In this document: positions 16,429-25,024 of the stretch, piece by piece | How the letters are laid out: every line of letters starts with the position of its first letter | How positions within the stretch are numbered: the first letter of the stretch is position 1 | Assembly (NCBI GenBank): GCA_019239425.1 | Contig: JAFAZX010000006.1 | Span: forward strand, 62,001-126,000 | Length of the DNA: 64,000 nt | Reading direction: 5' to 3' | Source of the DNA: Acidobacteriota bacterium | GTDB lineage: Bacteria; Acidobacteriota; Blastocatellia; Pyrinomonadales; Pyrinomonadaceae | Notes under the pieces: generated by a model | What the model was told of the DNA's origin: nothing | The model's input: the letters and a program-made list of their open reading frames with translations, nothing else | The model's database searches: none | Position numbers and translations under genes: made by a program

Positions 16429-18438
16429 ATGGCAAACAACGGCATCCGTGTAGCAATCGTCGGGGGCGGGTTGGCAGGCCTCGCGGCCGCGATGAAGATC
16501 GCGGAGCAGGGGCACTCCGTCGACCTCTTCTCGGTCGTGCCCGTCAAGCGCTCGCACTCGGTCTGCGCGCAGGGCGGCATCAACGGCGCGGTCAACACGA
16601 AGGGCGAGGGCGACTCCCCCTGGAAGCACTTCGACGACACGGTCTACGGCGGCGACTTCCTCGCCAACCAGCCGCCCGTCAAGGCCATGTGCGAGATGGC
16701 GCCCTCGATCATCTACCTCTTCGACCGCATGGGCGTCCCCTTCTCGCGCACGAACGAAGGTCTGCTCGACTTCCGGCGCTTCGGCGGCACGCTCCACCAC
16801 CGCACGGCGTTCGCGGGCGCCTCGACCGGCCAACAGCTGCTCTACGCCCTCGACGAACAGGTGCGCCGCCACGAGGCCACGGGCAAGGTCAAGAAGTACG
16901 AGCACTGGGAGATGCTCTCGCTCATCCAGGACGGGCACGGCGTCTGCCGCGGTCTGGTGGCGATGGAGCGCGCGACGCTCGAGCTGAAGGCCTTCCCGGC
17001 CGACGCCGTCATCATCGCGACGGGCGGGCCGGGGCTCATCTTCGGCAAGTCGACGAACTCGATGGTCTGCACCGGCTCGGCGGTCTCGGCCTGCTACCAG
17101 CAGGGCGCGCGCTACGCCAACGGCGAGTTCATCCAGGTGCACCCGACCTCGATTCCGGGCGAGGACAAGCTGCGCCTGATGTCGGAGTCCGCGCGCGGCG
17201 AGGGCGGGCGCGTGTGGGTGCCGAAGACGCAGGGCGACAAGCGGCAGCCCTCTTCGATTCCGGAGAGCGAGCGCTGGTACTTCCTCGAAGAGAAGTACCC
17301 GGCCTACGGCAACCTCGTCCCGCGCGACATCGCGACGCGCGAGATTTTCCAGGTCTGTCTGGACGGCTACGGCGTCTTCGGCGAGAACCAGGTCTACCTC
17401 GACCTGACGCACATCCCGGCCGAGACGCTCGACCGCAAGCTCGGGGCCATCCTCGAAATCTACGAGATGTTCGTCGGCGACGACCCGCGCCACGTGCCGA
17501 TGCGCATCTTCCCCGGCGTGCACTACTCGATGGGCGGCCTCTGGGTCGACTTCGAGCAGCGGACGAACATTCCGGGGCTGCTCGCCGCGGGCGAGTGCGA
17601 CTACTCCATCCACGGCGCGAACCGACTCGGCGCGAACTCGCTCGTCAGCTGCGTCTACGGCGGCTTCGTCGCCGCGCCCGCCGCCATCGAGTTCGCCAAG
17701 AACGTCGAGCGCAACGGGGCCGACGGTTCGAAGATTTACGACGACGAGCTGAAGCGCCAGCAGGAGATCAACCAGGGGCTGCTCAAACAGTCCGGCGGCG
17801 AGAACCAGTACGTCATCCACGACGAGATGGGCAAGTGGATGACGGACAACGTGACGGTCGTCCGCTACAACGACAAGCTGAAGGCGACGGACGAGAAGCT
17901 GTTGGAACTGATCGACCGCTACCAGCACATCTCGCTCAACGACTCGAACATGTGGGCGACGCACGCGCTGCCGCACGCGCGCCAGCTCTACAACATGCTG
18001 CAACTGGCGCGCGTCATCACGCTCGGGGCGCTGAACCGCAACGAGTCGCGCGGCGCGCACTACAAGCCGGACTTCCCCAACCGCGACGACGAGAATTTCC
18101 TGAAGACGACCGTCGCCGAGTTCTCGGGCGAGGGGCCGGTCTTCTCCTGGGAGCAGGTGGACGTGGGCCTCATCGAGCCGCGCAAGCGCGACTACACGAA
18201 GGGCAAGCAGAAGGCCGCGAGCGCGAGCGGGGGGCAGGCCGAGCAGTCGCCGACGAAAGAGGGCGCGGCTCAGGTGCCCGCCTCCGGCTGGGAGCAGCGC
18301 CCGCCCGACACCTCCGGCCCCGCGACCTGGGGCCAGAAGAAGGAGGCCGTGGACAACGCCGTCGCCGGCGAGACCACCCCGCGCCCCGAACGCGGCGACT
18401 CGATTGACGAAGCAGGGGGCAAGACCGAGAAGCAGTAA
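16429..18438 (+). CDS. sdhA: Succinate dehydrogenase flavoprotein subunit
   Basis: 669 residues. The FAD-binding N-terminus reads VAIVGGGLAGLAAAMKIAEQ, and SVCAQGGINGAVNT precedes the covalent-flavin region. Active-site segments include HRTAFAGASTGQQL, ESARGEGGRVWVP and GGLWVDFEQRTNIPGLLAAGE. It oxidises succinate to fumarate with SdhB and SdhC. Residues from about 591 to the end form a low-complexity Gln/Pro/Gly/Glu-rich tail of some 80 residues not expected in the family. The next gene in the operon is not sdhB but a Uma2-family gene. Confidence 0.96.
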   Translation: MANNGIRVAIVGGGLAGLAAAMKIAEQGHSVDLFSVVPVKRSHSVCAQGGINGAVNTKGEGDSPWKHFDDTVYGGDFLANQPPVKAMCEMAPSIIYLFDRMGVPFSRTNEGLLDFRRFGGTLHHRTAFAGASTGQQLLYALDEQVRRHEATGKVKKYEHWEMLSLIQDGHGVCRGLVAMERATLELKAFPADAVIIATGGPGLIFGKSTNSMVCTGSAVSACYQQGARYANGEFIQVHPTSIPGEDKLRLMSESARGEGGRVWVPKTQGDKRQPSSIPESERWYFLEEKYPAYGNLVPRDIATREIFQVCLDGYGVFGENQVYLDLTHIPAETLDRKLGAILEIYEMFVGDDPRHVPMRIFPGVHYSMGGLWVDFEQRTNIPGLLAAGECDYSIHGANRLGANSLVSCVYGGFVAAPAAIEFAKNVERNGADGSKIYDDELKRQQEINQGLLKQSGGENQYVIHDEMGKWMTDNVTVVRYNDKLKATDEKLLELIDRYQHISLNDSNMWATHALPHARQLYNMLQLARVITLGALNRNESRGAHYKPDFPNRDDENFLKTTVAEFSGEGPVFSWEQVDVGLIEPRKRDYTKGKQKAASASGGQAEQSPTKEGAAQVPASGWEQRPPDTSGPATWGQKKEAVDNAVAGETTPRPERGDSIDEAGGKTEKQ

Positions 18439-18483
18439 GGAGTTAACGCAAAGGGAAACCGACGCCCGGTTCAGGTGAAAGCC

Positions 18484-19059
18484 ATGTCAACGCTGACGGT
18501 CACACACGTGACGCCCGAAGAGTACCTCGCCGCCGAGAGGTTATCGGAGACCAGGAGCGAGTATCTCGACGGAGGTGTCTATCCGATGACCGGAGCAACC
18601 GCAAATCACTCGACCATCGTTTTGAATATTGGCTCCGAACTTAACGTTCAGTTACGCGGGCGCGGATGCAAAGCCTTTGTGATAGACATGAAAGTCCGGT
18701 TGTCGGGCTCGAATAAGTTCTTATACCCGGACGTTACGGCCGTCTGCGGCGACTTACAGTATCACGACGACCGAAGGGACATCATTACCAACCCCGTTCT
18801 TGTCATCGAGGTGCTCTCCAAGAGTACGGAAGCTTTCGACAGGGGCGAGAAGTTTCGGGCTTACCGAACGATTGAGTCGTTGAGGGAGTATTTGCTCGTC
18901 GGGCAAAACAGTCCGTTGGTCGAGCAGTACGTGAAGGGTGAGGATGGCAGGTGGAGTTTAACGGAGGCGGCCGGTCTTGAAAGCTCGCTGACGCTGCCGT
19001 CAATCGGTTGCACTTTGAATCTGGGCGCAGTCTACGACAAGGTGGATTTCAACTCATGA
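18484..19059 (+). CDS. Uma2 family (DUF820) putative endonuclease
   Basis: 191 residues from ATG 18484, six bases after AGGTG; GTG 18475 is an alternative. The Uma2 fold belongs to the PD-(D/E)XK nuclease group. Visible conserved parts are VTPEEYLAAERLSETRSEYLDGG, the YPDVTAVCGD acidic site, VIEVLSKSTEAFDRGEKFR with the Glu and Lys, and the family phrase LREYLLV. The family is abundant in cyanobacteria and related multi-copy genomes; its cellular role is unsettled. Here it lies between sdhA and sdhB, and its stop codon overlaps the sdhB start. GC content is visibly lower than in sdhA and sdhB, suggesting a later insertion. Confidence 0.9.
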   Translation: MSTLTVTHVTPEEYLAAERLSETRSEYLDGGVYPMTGATANHSTIVLNIGSELNVQLRGRGCKAFVIDMKVRLSGSNKFLYPDVTAVCGDLQYHDDRRDIITNPVLVIEVLSKSTEAFDRGEKFRAYRTIESLREYLLVGQNSPLVEQYVKGEDGRWSLTEAAGLESSLTLPSIGCTLNLGAVYDKVDFNS

Positions 19060-19853
19060 GCGCTGAAGCAAAAACGGAGCAGCACCATCAAGGCTTGAGG
19101 AACCCGCCGCGCGAGGTGGTCTTACGCATCCGCCGCCGCGACCGGCAGGACGGGCCGGCGCGTTGGGAGGAGTTCGCGCTCCCCTACCGGCCGAATCTCA
19201 ACATCATCTCCTGCCTGATGGAGATCAGGAAGAACCCCGTGACGCGCGACGGCCGCGCGACGACCCCGCCCGTCTGGGAGATGAACTGTCTCGAACAGGT
19301 CTGCGGCATCTGCACGATGGTCATCAACGGGCGCGCGCGCCAGTCCTGCTCGGCGCTCGTCGACAACCTCGACCCGCACAACCCGATTACCCTTGAGCCG
19401 ATGTCGAAATTCCCGAACGTGCGCGACCTCGTCGTCGACCGCTCGGAGATGTTCGACCACCTCAAGCGCGTCAAGGCCTGGATCGAGATCGACGGCTCTT
19501 ACGACCTCGGCCCGGGGCCCCGCATGTCGCAGGAGGAGGTGCAGGAGCGCTACGCCTACTCGCGCTGCATGACCTGCGGCTGCTGCCTGGAAGCCTGCCC
19601 GCAGTACGGCGACGGCAACTACATCGGCCCGCAGGCCATCGCGCAGGTGCGCCTGATGAACATGCACCCCTCTGGGAAGATGACGCGCGACGAGAGGCTT
19701 TCGGCCATCACCGGCGACGACGGCATCACCAACTGCGGCAACGCGCAGAACTGCGTCCGCGCCTGCCCGATGTCGCTCCCGCTCACCAAGGCCATCTACG
19801 AGGAGAACCGCGAGACCGTCATCCACGGCCTCTTCGGCTGGTTCCGGAAGTAG
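19056..19853 (+). CDS. sdhB: Succinate dehydrogenase iron-sulfur subunit
   Basis: 265 residues from ATG 19056, which overlaps the Uma2 stop as ATGA; an in-frame upstream ATG lies inside Uma2 and is rejected. The 2Fe-2S domain shows MNCLEQVCGICTMVINGRARQSC-type cysteines near residues 75-97. The C-terminal part holds CMTCGCCLEACPQ and CVRACPMSLPLTKA for the 4Fe-4S and 3Fe-4S clusters. It relays electrons from SdhA to cytochrome b558. Expression now depends on the upstream Uma2 reading frame, unless an internal promoter exists. Confidence 0.95.
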   Translation: MSAEAKTEQHHQGLRNPPREVVLRIRRRDRQDGPARWEEFALPYRPNLNIISCLMEIRKNPVTRDGRATTPPVWEMNCLEQVCGICTMVINGRARQSCSALVDNLDPHNPITLEPMSKFPNVRDLVVDRSEMFDHLKRVKAWIEIDGSYDLGPGPRMSQEEVQERYAYSRCMTCGCCLEACPQYGDGNYIGPQAIAQVRLMNMHPSGKMTRDERLSAITGDDGITNCGNAQNCVRACPMSLPLTKAIYEENRETVIHGLFGWFRK

Positions 19854-19872
19854 CCCTCCATCTCATTCGATT

Positions 19873-19911
19873 GCGAGCGCGGCGGGCGAGGTCACTCTCC
19901 GCCGCGCTCGC
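19873..19911 (+). terminator. Hairpin terminator after sdhB
   Basis: A 13-base stem (GCGAGCGCGGCGG paired with CCGCCGCGCTCGC) with a 13-base loop is followed by CTTTGCC. It lies 20 bases past the sdhB stop. The T-run is short, so termination may be weak or factor-aided. Confidence 0.6.
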
Positions 19912-20043
19912 CTTTGCCCATCCCGGCGGGTCGGCTGACCGCGGCCCCTCACTTCAAATTTGTGCAGAAATGTTCCGGCCGGCGGGGGCGCAACGTCTCA
20001 GACTGCCTCGTCTCGACCGCCGCCGCCGGCGCGGAATAATATG

Positions 20044-20072
20044 TTGACAGAATATTGCAAGTAGCGTAGGCT
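20044..20072 (+). promoter_or_regulatory. Candidate promoter for the haem exoprotein gene
   Basis: Perfect TTGACA at 20044-20049, a 17-base gap, then TAGGCT, which keeps the key T-A-T positions of the -10 box. Local sequence is AT-richer than its surroundings. Confidence 0.45.
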
Positions 20073-20373
20073 TTGCGCGCTTAAGTGAGAACCTCTTTCC
20101 TCGCAGAATGATTCCTGCTCAGCGCTTTGGAGCGATGTCTCGGGCGCCTTACATCAACCGGTAACCCACACCGCCTCGCGCCGAACCTACTCTGACTGAC
20201 CCGTATCGTTCCCAGGACGATTCGACCGACATCTTCTACGCAGACCGCGCAAAGGGCTCGCCGACGCGAACTGTCTGAGAGGGTCACCTCCTCGAAGACG
20301 GTTTCCTACTCACATTCGCACGGGACGTGCGACATCCGTCTCGTGCGGAGCATGCCAAAGGAGATGACCCCTC

Positions 20374-23300
20374 ATGAAGCGAATAAGCACTGGCCCGCCC
20401 CCCACCCACCGCCCCTTAACCGAAACGCTCAAGAAACTAACTCTCCTCGCCTTCCTCCTCTTCACCGCCGCCGCGGCCGGCGCCTACTACTTCAACGGTT
20501 ACTCGTCTTCGGCGCAGCCACGGCCCAGCCGCCTCCCGCTCCTCGTGCGCGGCTACATCGCGGCGGAGGTTTTCGACAGGTCTCAGACGGCCGAAGGACG
20601 CTTCAGCGCGCACGACGTCTTCCTGCCCGGCATCACGGTCTTTTTAAGAAACGCCGGGACGAACGCCGACGGCAACCCCGTCCGCACAGACCTGAGCGGG
20701 CGCTTCACGCTGCGCCCGCCCGCGCCGGGGCGCTACCGCGTCTGTTGGAAGAGCAAGGGCTACACCGAAGGCTGCTCGAAAGATGCCTACACGGTCTTCA
20801 GCGGGCCGGTGCACACCAGCACCATCCGCATCGAGCCTGACCGGCGTGAGAAGACCACGGTGGTCTTCGGCAACGTGAAGTTGAAGGACGGGAAAATCCC
20901 CCGCACCCTGGAGCCGCTGGCCGGCGTCAACGCCTTCGCGCGCGTCGTCTTACTGGACGACGGCGGCAACAAGCTTCAGGAAGTCTTCGTCAACAACTTC
21001 GGCGAGTACCTCCTGCCGCAAGTCCCCCCGCGGCAAAAAATCGCCATCCGCGCCGAGGTCGAAGGCGGGGTCAAAGAACAGCGCCTCCTCCCGCAGGCCA
21101 ACCTGGAAGGAGCGCCCTTCCACCCCATCGACCTCGTCATCGGGAACACGCCGCCGCGCCTGGAACCGCTGGTCGCGGTGGACGGCAGCGGGCGCCGCGT
21201 GAAGACCGCCAGACCCGGCAACACCGTCGAACTGAAGGCAGACGTCTCTGACCCGGACGGCGACGCGCTGAAGTATCGGTGGCTCGTGTCGCCCGGTTCG
21301 GGCGTGCTGAACGCCGTCGACCAGCCCTCGGTGAAGTGGAAACTCCCGGCCAGCCCCGGCCGCTACTCCGTGGCGCTGCTCGTCAGCGACGGCAAGGGCG
21401 GCCACACGAGGACGGAGCTATCCCTCCGCGCCGACGAGCGCGGCATCCCTTTCTCGGGCAAGGTGGATGCGACGGACGCGGGGGCCGTGCCCGGCGCGAG
21501 GGTCGAGGTCAACGGGCAGGTGACAAGCACCAACCCGGACGGCACCTTCAACATCTTCGTCCGGGACGCCAACCGCTTCGTGCTGAACATCCACAAGCCG
21601 GGGTACGCCCTCGTCTCGCGCGTCTACGACGACGCGGTCACCGGCGGGCGCTGGACGATGACGCGCGCGACCGTCGTGACCGTCAGGCCGGGCGAGAAGC
21701 AGACCCTGGTTGACCGGCGTGACGAGCGCAACTGCCCAGGCCCCCGCGCCGGTTATCTTGACTGGCGCGGCTTCCCGCAGTTGGCCCAGCCGCAGTGGCA
21801 GGACGGCAAAGGCAACGTCATCGCCGCGCCCAAGGAGGGGCTGAGAACCCTCCCCGCCTACTTCCTGAATCTGCCCACCCTGGCCGCGGGCGCGAACCAG
21901 GCCGCCGCCCAGAAGCGCTGCGGGCCGGGCATTCAAGTCGAGATCCCGGCCGACGCTTTGCGCGACTCGCACGGGCGGAGCGCGGCCTCGGTTGAAGTCG
22001 CGCTCTCGACTGTTGACCTGCGCTCGCCGGAGCAGATGCCGGGCGACTACACCGTGCGCCTCCCGGGCGGCGCGACGAAGGTCATGGAGAGCTACGGCGC
22101 GGGCAGCATCGAGATAACGAGCGGCGGCGAGCGGTTCAACCTGAAGCCGGGGTCGACCGCGACGGTAACGATCCCGGTCGACCCCGCGCAACTCGCCACC
22201 GGCGCGCCTCTGCCGCACACCATCCCGCTGCTCTTCTACAACGAGCGCGACGGCGTCTGGGAGCAGGACGGCACGGCCACCCTCAACGGCACCGCCTACG
22301 TCGCCAAGGTCAAGCACTTCTCGACCATCAACACCGATCAGGTGAAGACCAACCAGTCGTGCGTCGAGATCGACAGCCCTTCGCTGCCGGCCACCTACAT
22401 GCTCGAATACACGATCCCGCTGACGGGGACGCCGGGCGCGGCGCCCGTCGTGCGCACCGTCAACATCGACAACTCGGCGCCGAGCATCCACGTCATCTAC
22501 AACCTGCCGTCGGCGACGAACATCACCCTCGTGCCCATCCGCGACGACACGAACGTCCCCATCGGCACCTTCGTCGTCGGCACGGGCGGCCCGCAAAACC
22601 CGACCAGCCCGAACCTCCCCGTCCTGACCGCGGCCGGTTACACGGCCTGCTCGACCAAGGTGGTGCTGACGGATCAGGCCGTGCCGGACGACCCGCTCAA
22701 CGGCTTCGAGTTCCTGCACGGACTCTACTCGTTCGAGGCCATCAACCTGACGGAGTTGCAGGCCACCGACCCGGCCCTCGCCGCCGCGTACGACACGGCC
22801 TCGGCCAACTACTACGCGCAGGTCGATCCACGCGGCAAGCGGACGACGCTCGCCGGCTTCAAGACCACGAACGGCTTCCCGACCGGCGAGGTCAACGTCA
22901 AGTTCGCCAACTCCGGCGACCTCGGCTTCGGGCGTGACATGCACTGCACGAAGAAGGCCAACACGGACATCGGCGGCTTCGACGTGGCCTGCTACGTAAC
23001 CAACTACGGGGACATTAGTACGCCCGACACGAACGACGTTATCGCGACCGTTGCCGGGACGAACCCGGTGGCGACCGTCGCGATGGAGTTCTCGCAGGTC
23101 GAGAGCCAGCCCGGCGTCCTGGATGAGTTCGACGACGACGAGCGGGTCGTCAAGTTCTTCGTCTACAACGCGGACGGGACGCAGCTCCTGAAGGCGGCCA
23201 ACCTCGACGCCGTGGGGGCGCGACCCGTCCCGCAGCTCTGCATGGTCTGTCACAACGGCGAGTACCCCGGCGGCCCCGTCTCGAGCGGGACGCCGACCTT

Positions 23301-24228
23301 CAACGCCCGCAACGACGTGAAGCTGGGGTCGAGATTTCTCCCCTTCGACCTCCACTTCTACACCTTCGCCGGCGCGCCGTTCGACAAGGCGACGCAGCAG
23401 GCCAACTTTAAATCGCTCAACGAGGACTTCGTGCGGCTGACCGACACGCAAGACCCGACCTCGATCTCGGCCGCCCCAGACATCAAAGAGATCATCGACG
23501 GCATGTACGCCGGCGGCCCCACGCAGGACGAGAACTTCGTCGCCGCCGGGTGGAACGCCACGGCCCTGGATCGGGGGATGTACCGCGACGTGGTCGCGCG
23601 CACGTGTCGCACGTGCCACTCGGCCAACGTCTTCGCGAGTCTCACCCTCAACCAGACGTCGGAGGTGAGGAGTCTGCTCGGGACGACGGAGATTCGCGTC
23701 TGCGACGATTACGTGATGCCCCATGCCAAGGTGACGAAGAACATCTTCTGGCTGAGCGTGGGGCCGCACATGCCGGCGCAGCTTCAGGCATTCGGCGATT
23801 CGGTCGCCGCCACGACTGCGGGGACGGGGTGGACGGGCCAGCGTTGCGGCGTCTTCACGCCGGGCGGGGCGACGCCGGTTTCGCCCTACGACGCCATCCA
23901 GACCATCTGGGATAACAACTGTACGCTGTGCCATTCCGGCGGCAGCCCGCCGAAGGGGCTCAACCTGTCGGCCGGCGTCTCGTACAGCAGCGCCAACCTC
24001 TTCCACGGCGCCACCGAGCTGCCGGCGTTGCAGCGCATCCAACCCAACGACCCGGCGCACAGTTGGCTGTTCCTCAAAATCAACGGGACGCAAGGCTCAC
24101 CGCCGGCGGGCTCGGGGCCATTCGCCAGCGGGGGGCCGGGCGGCCAGATGCCTCTGGGTGGGTCGCTCTCGGCCTCTGACATCAGCACGATTCAGAGTTG
24201 GATCAACAGCGGGGCGCCGCATCCGTGA
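20374..24228 (+). CDS. Large exported multidomain protein with three c-type haem sites
   Basis: 1284 residues, with AAAGGAG about ten bases before the ATG. One hydrophobic segment at about 22-40 exports or anchors it. Then come a carboxypeptidase-regulatory-like Ig fold (about 55-145), further beta domains, a PKD-like domain (about 265-350, DVSDPDGDALKYRWLVSPGS) and another regulatory-like domain (about 360-440). The C-terminal third carries three CxxCH sites at Cys956 (CMVCH), Cys1078 (CRTCH) and Cys1183 (CTLCH), the last followed by a planctomycete-cytochrome-like PKGLNLS segment. It looks like a cell-surface or periplasmic cytochrome. No oxidase partner is adjacent. Function unknown. Confidence 0.75.
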   Translation: MKRISTGPPPTHRPLTETLKKLTLLAFLLFTAAAAGAYYFNGYSSSAQPRPSRLPLLVRGYIAAEVFDRSQTAEGRFSAHDVFLPGITVFLRNAGTNADGNPVRTDLSGRFTLRPPAPGRYRVCWKSKGYTEGCSKDAYTVFSGPVHTSTIRIEPDRREKTTVVFGNVKLKDGKIPRTLEPLAGVNAFARVVLLDDGGNKLQEVFVNNFGEYLLPQVPPRQKIAIRAEVEGGVKEQRLLPQANLEGAPFHPIDLVIGNTPPRLEPLVAVDGSGRRVKTARPGNTVELKADVSDPDGDALKYRWLVSPGSGVLNAVDQPSVKWKLPASPGRYSVALLVSDGKGGHTRTELSLRADERGIPFSGKVDATDAGAVPGARVEVNGQVTSTNPDGTFNIFVRDANRFVLNIHKPGYALVSRVYDDAVTGGRWTMTRATVVTVRPGEKQTLVDRRDERNCPGPRAGYLDWRGFPQLAQPQWQDGKGNVIAAPKEGLRTLPAYFLNLPTLAAGANQAAAQKRCGPGIQVEIPADALRDSHGRSAASVEVALSTVDLRSPEQMPGDYTVRLPGGATKVMESYGAGSIEITSGGERFNLKPGSTATVTIPVDPAQLATGAPLPHTIPLLFYNERDGVWEQDGTATLNGTAYVAKVKHFSTINTDQVKTNQSCVEIDSPSLPATYMLEYTIPLTGTPGAAPVVRTVNIDNSAPSIHVIYNLPSATNITLVPIRDDTNVPIGTFVVGTGGPQNPTSPNLPVLTAAGYTACSTKVVLTDQAVPDDPLNGFEFLHGLYSFEAINLTELQATDPALAAAYDTASANYYAQVDPRGKRTTLAGFKTTNGFPTGEVNVKFANSGDLGFGRDMHCTKKANTDIGGFDVACYVTNYGDISTPDTNDVIATVAGTNPVATVAMEFSQVESQPGVLDEFDDDERVVKFFVYNADGTQLLKAANLDAVGARPVPQLCMVCHNGEYPGGPVSSGTPTFNARNDVKLGSRFLPFDLHFYTFAGAPFDKATQQANFKSLNEDFVRLTDTQDPTSISAAPDIKEIIDGMYAGGPTQDENFVAAGWNATALDRGMYRDVVARTCRTCHSANVFASLTLNQTSEVRSLLGTTEIRVCDDYVMPHAKVTKNIFWLSVGPHMPAQLQAFGDSVAATTAGTGWTGQRCGVFTPGGATPVSPYDAIQTIWDNNCTLCHSGGSPPKGLNLSAGVSYSSANLFHGATELPALQRIQPNDPAHSWLFLKINGTQGSPPAGSGPFASGGPGGQMPLGGSLSASDISTIQSWINSGAPHP

Positions 24229-24280
24229 CCTGTCATAGAACCGGCCGGGCCGCGAGCTTGAGTGAAAGCGGCCCCGGGCT

Positions 24281-24350
24281 TTAACCACGGAGACCCGGCT
24301 TCGTCTGTAGCTTTCGACGAGCCGGGTCTCCGTCTCTCCGTGCGGAAAGC
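24281..24350. repeat. Intergenic palindrome, diverged family A relative
   Basis: It starts TTAACCACGGAGACCCGGCT, and its partner arm reads GAGCCGGGTCTCCGTCTCTC. The outer TTAACCAC(A/G)GAGAC words match family A but the centre differs. It lies between the convergent haem-exoprotein and Smr genes. Confidence 0.65.
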
Positions 24351-24388
24351 TCACTGCATACTCAACCGAATGGTCTCCACATTTCGCA

Positions 24389-24778
24389 TTACCGCTCGCG
24401 GCGTTTATCTTCTGTCAGGTGTGCGACGGTGGCGCCCCAGCCGCCGGCTTCGGGCGGGGCGTCGGCGAAGTGTTCGATGAAGGGCGTGCGCGCGAGCACC
24501 TTGCGGACGGTCTCGCGCTGCACGCCGACGCCCTTGCCGTGGATGATGCGCACCTGGCGGAAACCCTTCGCGTGCGCCTCGCGCAGGTACTCCTCGACGA
24601 CCGCGCGCACCTCGCGCGGCGGGATGGGGTGCAGGTCGAACACGTCCTTTATCTCCAGGCGCACCGGCTCCGGGAAAGGGTCGAACGGGTCGACGTTGTC
24701 TGCTTCGTCCAAAGGTTCGTCGTCTTCGCGCGGCGCGGACGGCGCGAGCCAGCGGCCCAGGCGTTTGAGAAGTCTCAT
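24389..24778 (-). CDS. Small Smr-domain protein
   Basis: 129 residues from the ATG at 24778, preceded by AAAGGTGA; the longer open frame upstream lacks coding character. The Smr core begins DVFDLHPIPPREVRAVVEEY and includes the signature HGKGVG near residue 80. The N-terminal 45 residues are acidic and proline-rich (EPLDEADNVDPFDPFPEP). Smr domains of MutS2 and related proteins nick nucleic acid or cleave RNA at stalled ribosomes. The missing MutS part means the partner is unknown. Confidence 0.88.
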   Translation of the reverse strand: MRLLKRLGRWLAPSAPREDDEPLDEADNVDPFDPFPEPVRLEIKDVFDLHPIPPREVRAVVEEYLREAHAKGFRQVRIIHGKGVGVQRETVRKVLARTPFIEHFADAPPEAGGWGATVAHLTEDKRRER

Positions 24779-24796
24779 GCGTTCGTCACCTTTTTG

Positions 24797-24825
24797 TTGA
24801 CGCGCGTTCGGTGCGAGAGTACATT
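24797..24825 (+). promoter_or_regulatory. Candidate promoter for the Calx-beta/DUF4214 gene
   Basis: TTGACG at 24797-24802, 17 bases, then TACATT at 24820-24825. It lies in the gap after the oppositely oriented Smr gene, leaving a leader of about 195 bases. Confidence 0.45.
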
Positions 24826-25024
24826 CTGCGCGTCGTTTCGGCACGCGCCGCCCCGCACGCTCCCCCGCGCAGGGGCACGCTCTCTTGAAATCGTCGCAAG
24901 TCCCGAGCAACCCGAACGTCTCACGGCCTTCGCCCCCGAAAGGCTGCCTCGTCGTCTTTGACTGCCCGGGGCGTCCAGTCTCCTTATCCGCCACGCTCGC
25001 TCACATTTGAGCCGGAGACACTGT

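Larger units (their letters stand above)
19854..20373 (+). other. Long leader region before the haem exoprotein gene
   Basis: About 520 bases without a credible gene. It holds the sdh terminator, a TTGACA-type promoter at 20044-20072 and, if that promoter is used, a 5' leader of nearly 300 bases. At 20317-20347 an 11-base-pair hairpin (CGCACGGGACG with CGTCTCGTGCG, one G-U pair) ends ten bases before the AAAGGAG ribosome-binding site. I see no known riboswitch or tRNA here. Confidence 0.5.

Noticed and set aside
20073..20316. tRNA or small RNA gene in the gap before the haem exoprotein
   Set aside because: No TTC-type T-loop with acceptor stem pairing, and no terminator inside the gap.
21418..24093. 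An 891-codon minus-strand frame opposite the haem exoprotein
   Set aside because: Composition typical of GC-driven antisense frames. The plus strand has haem motifs and a ribosome-binding site.
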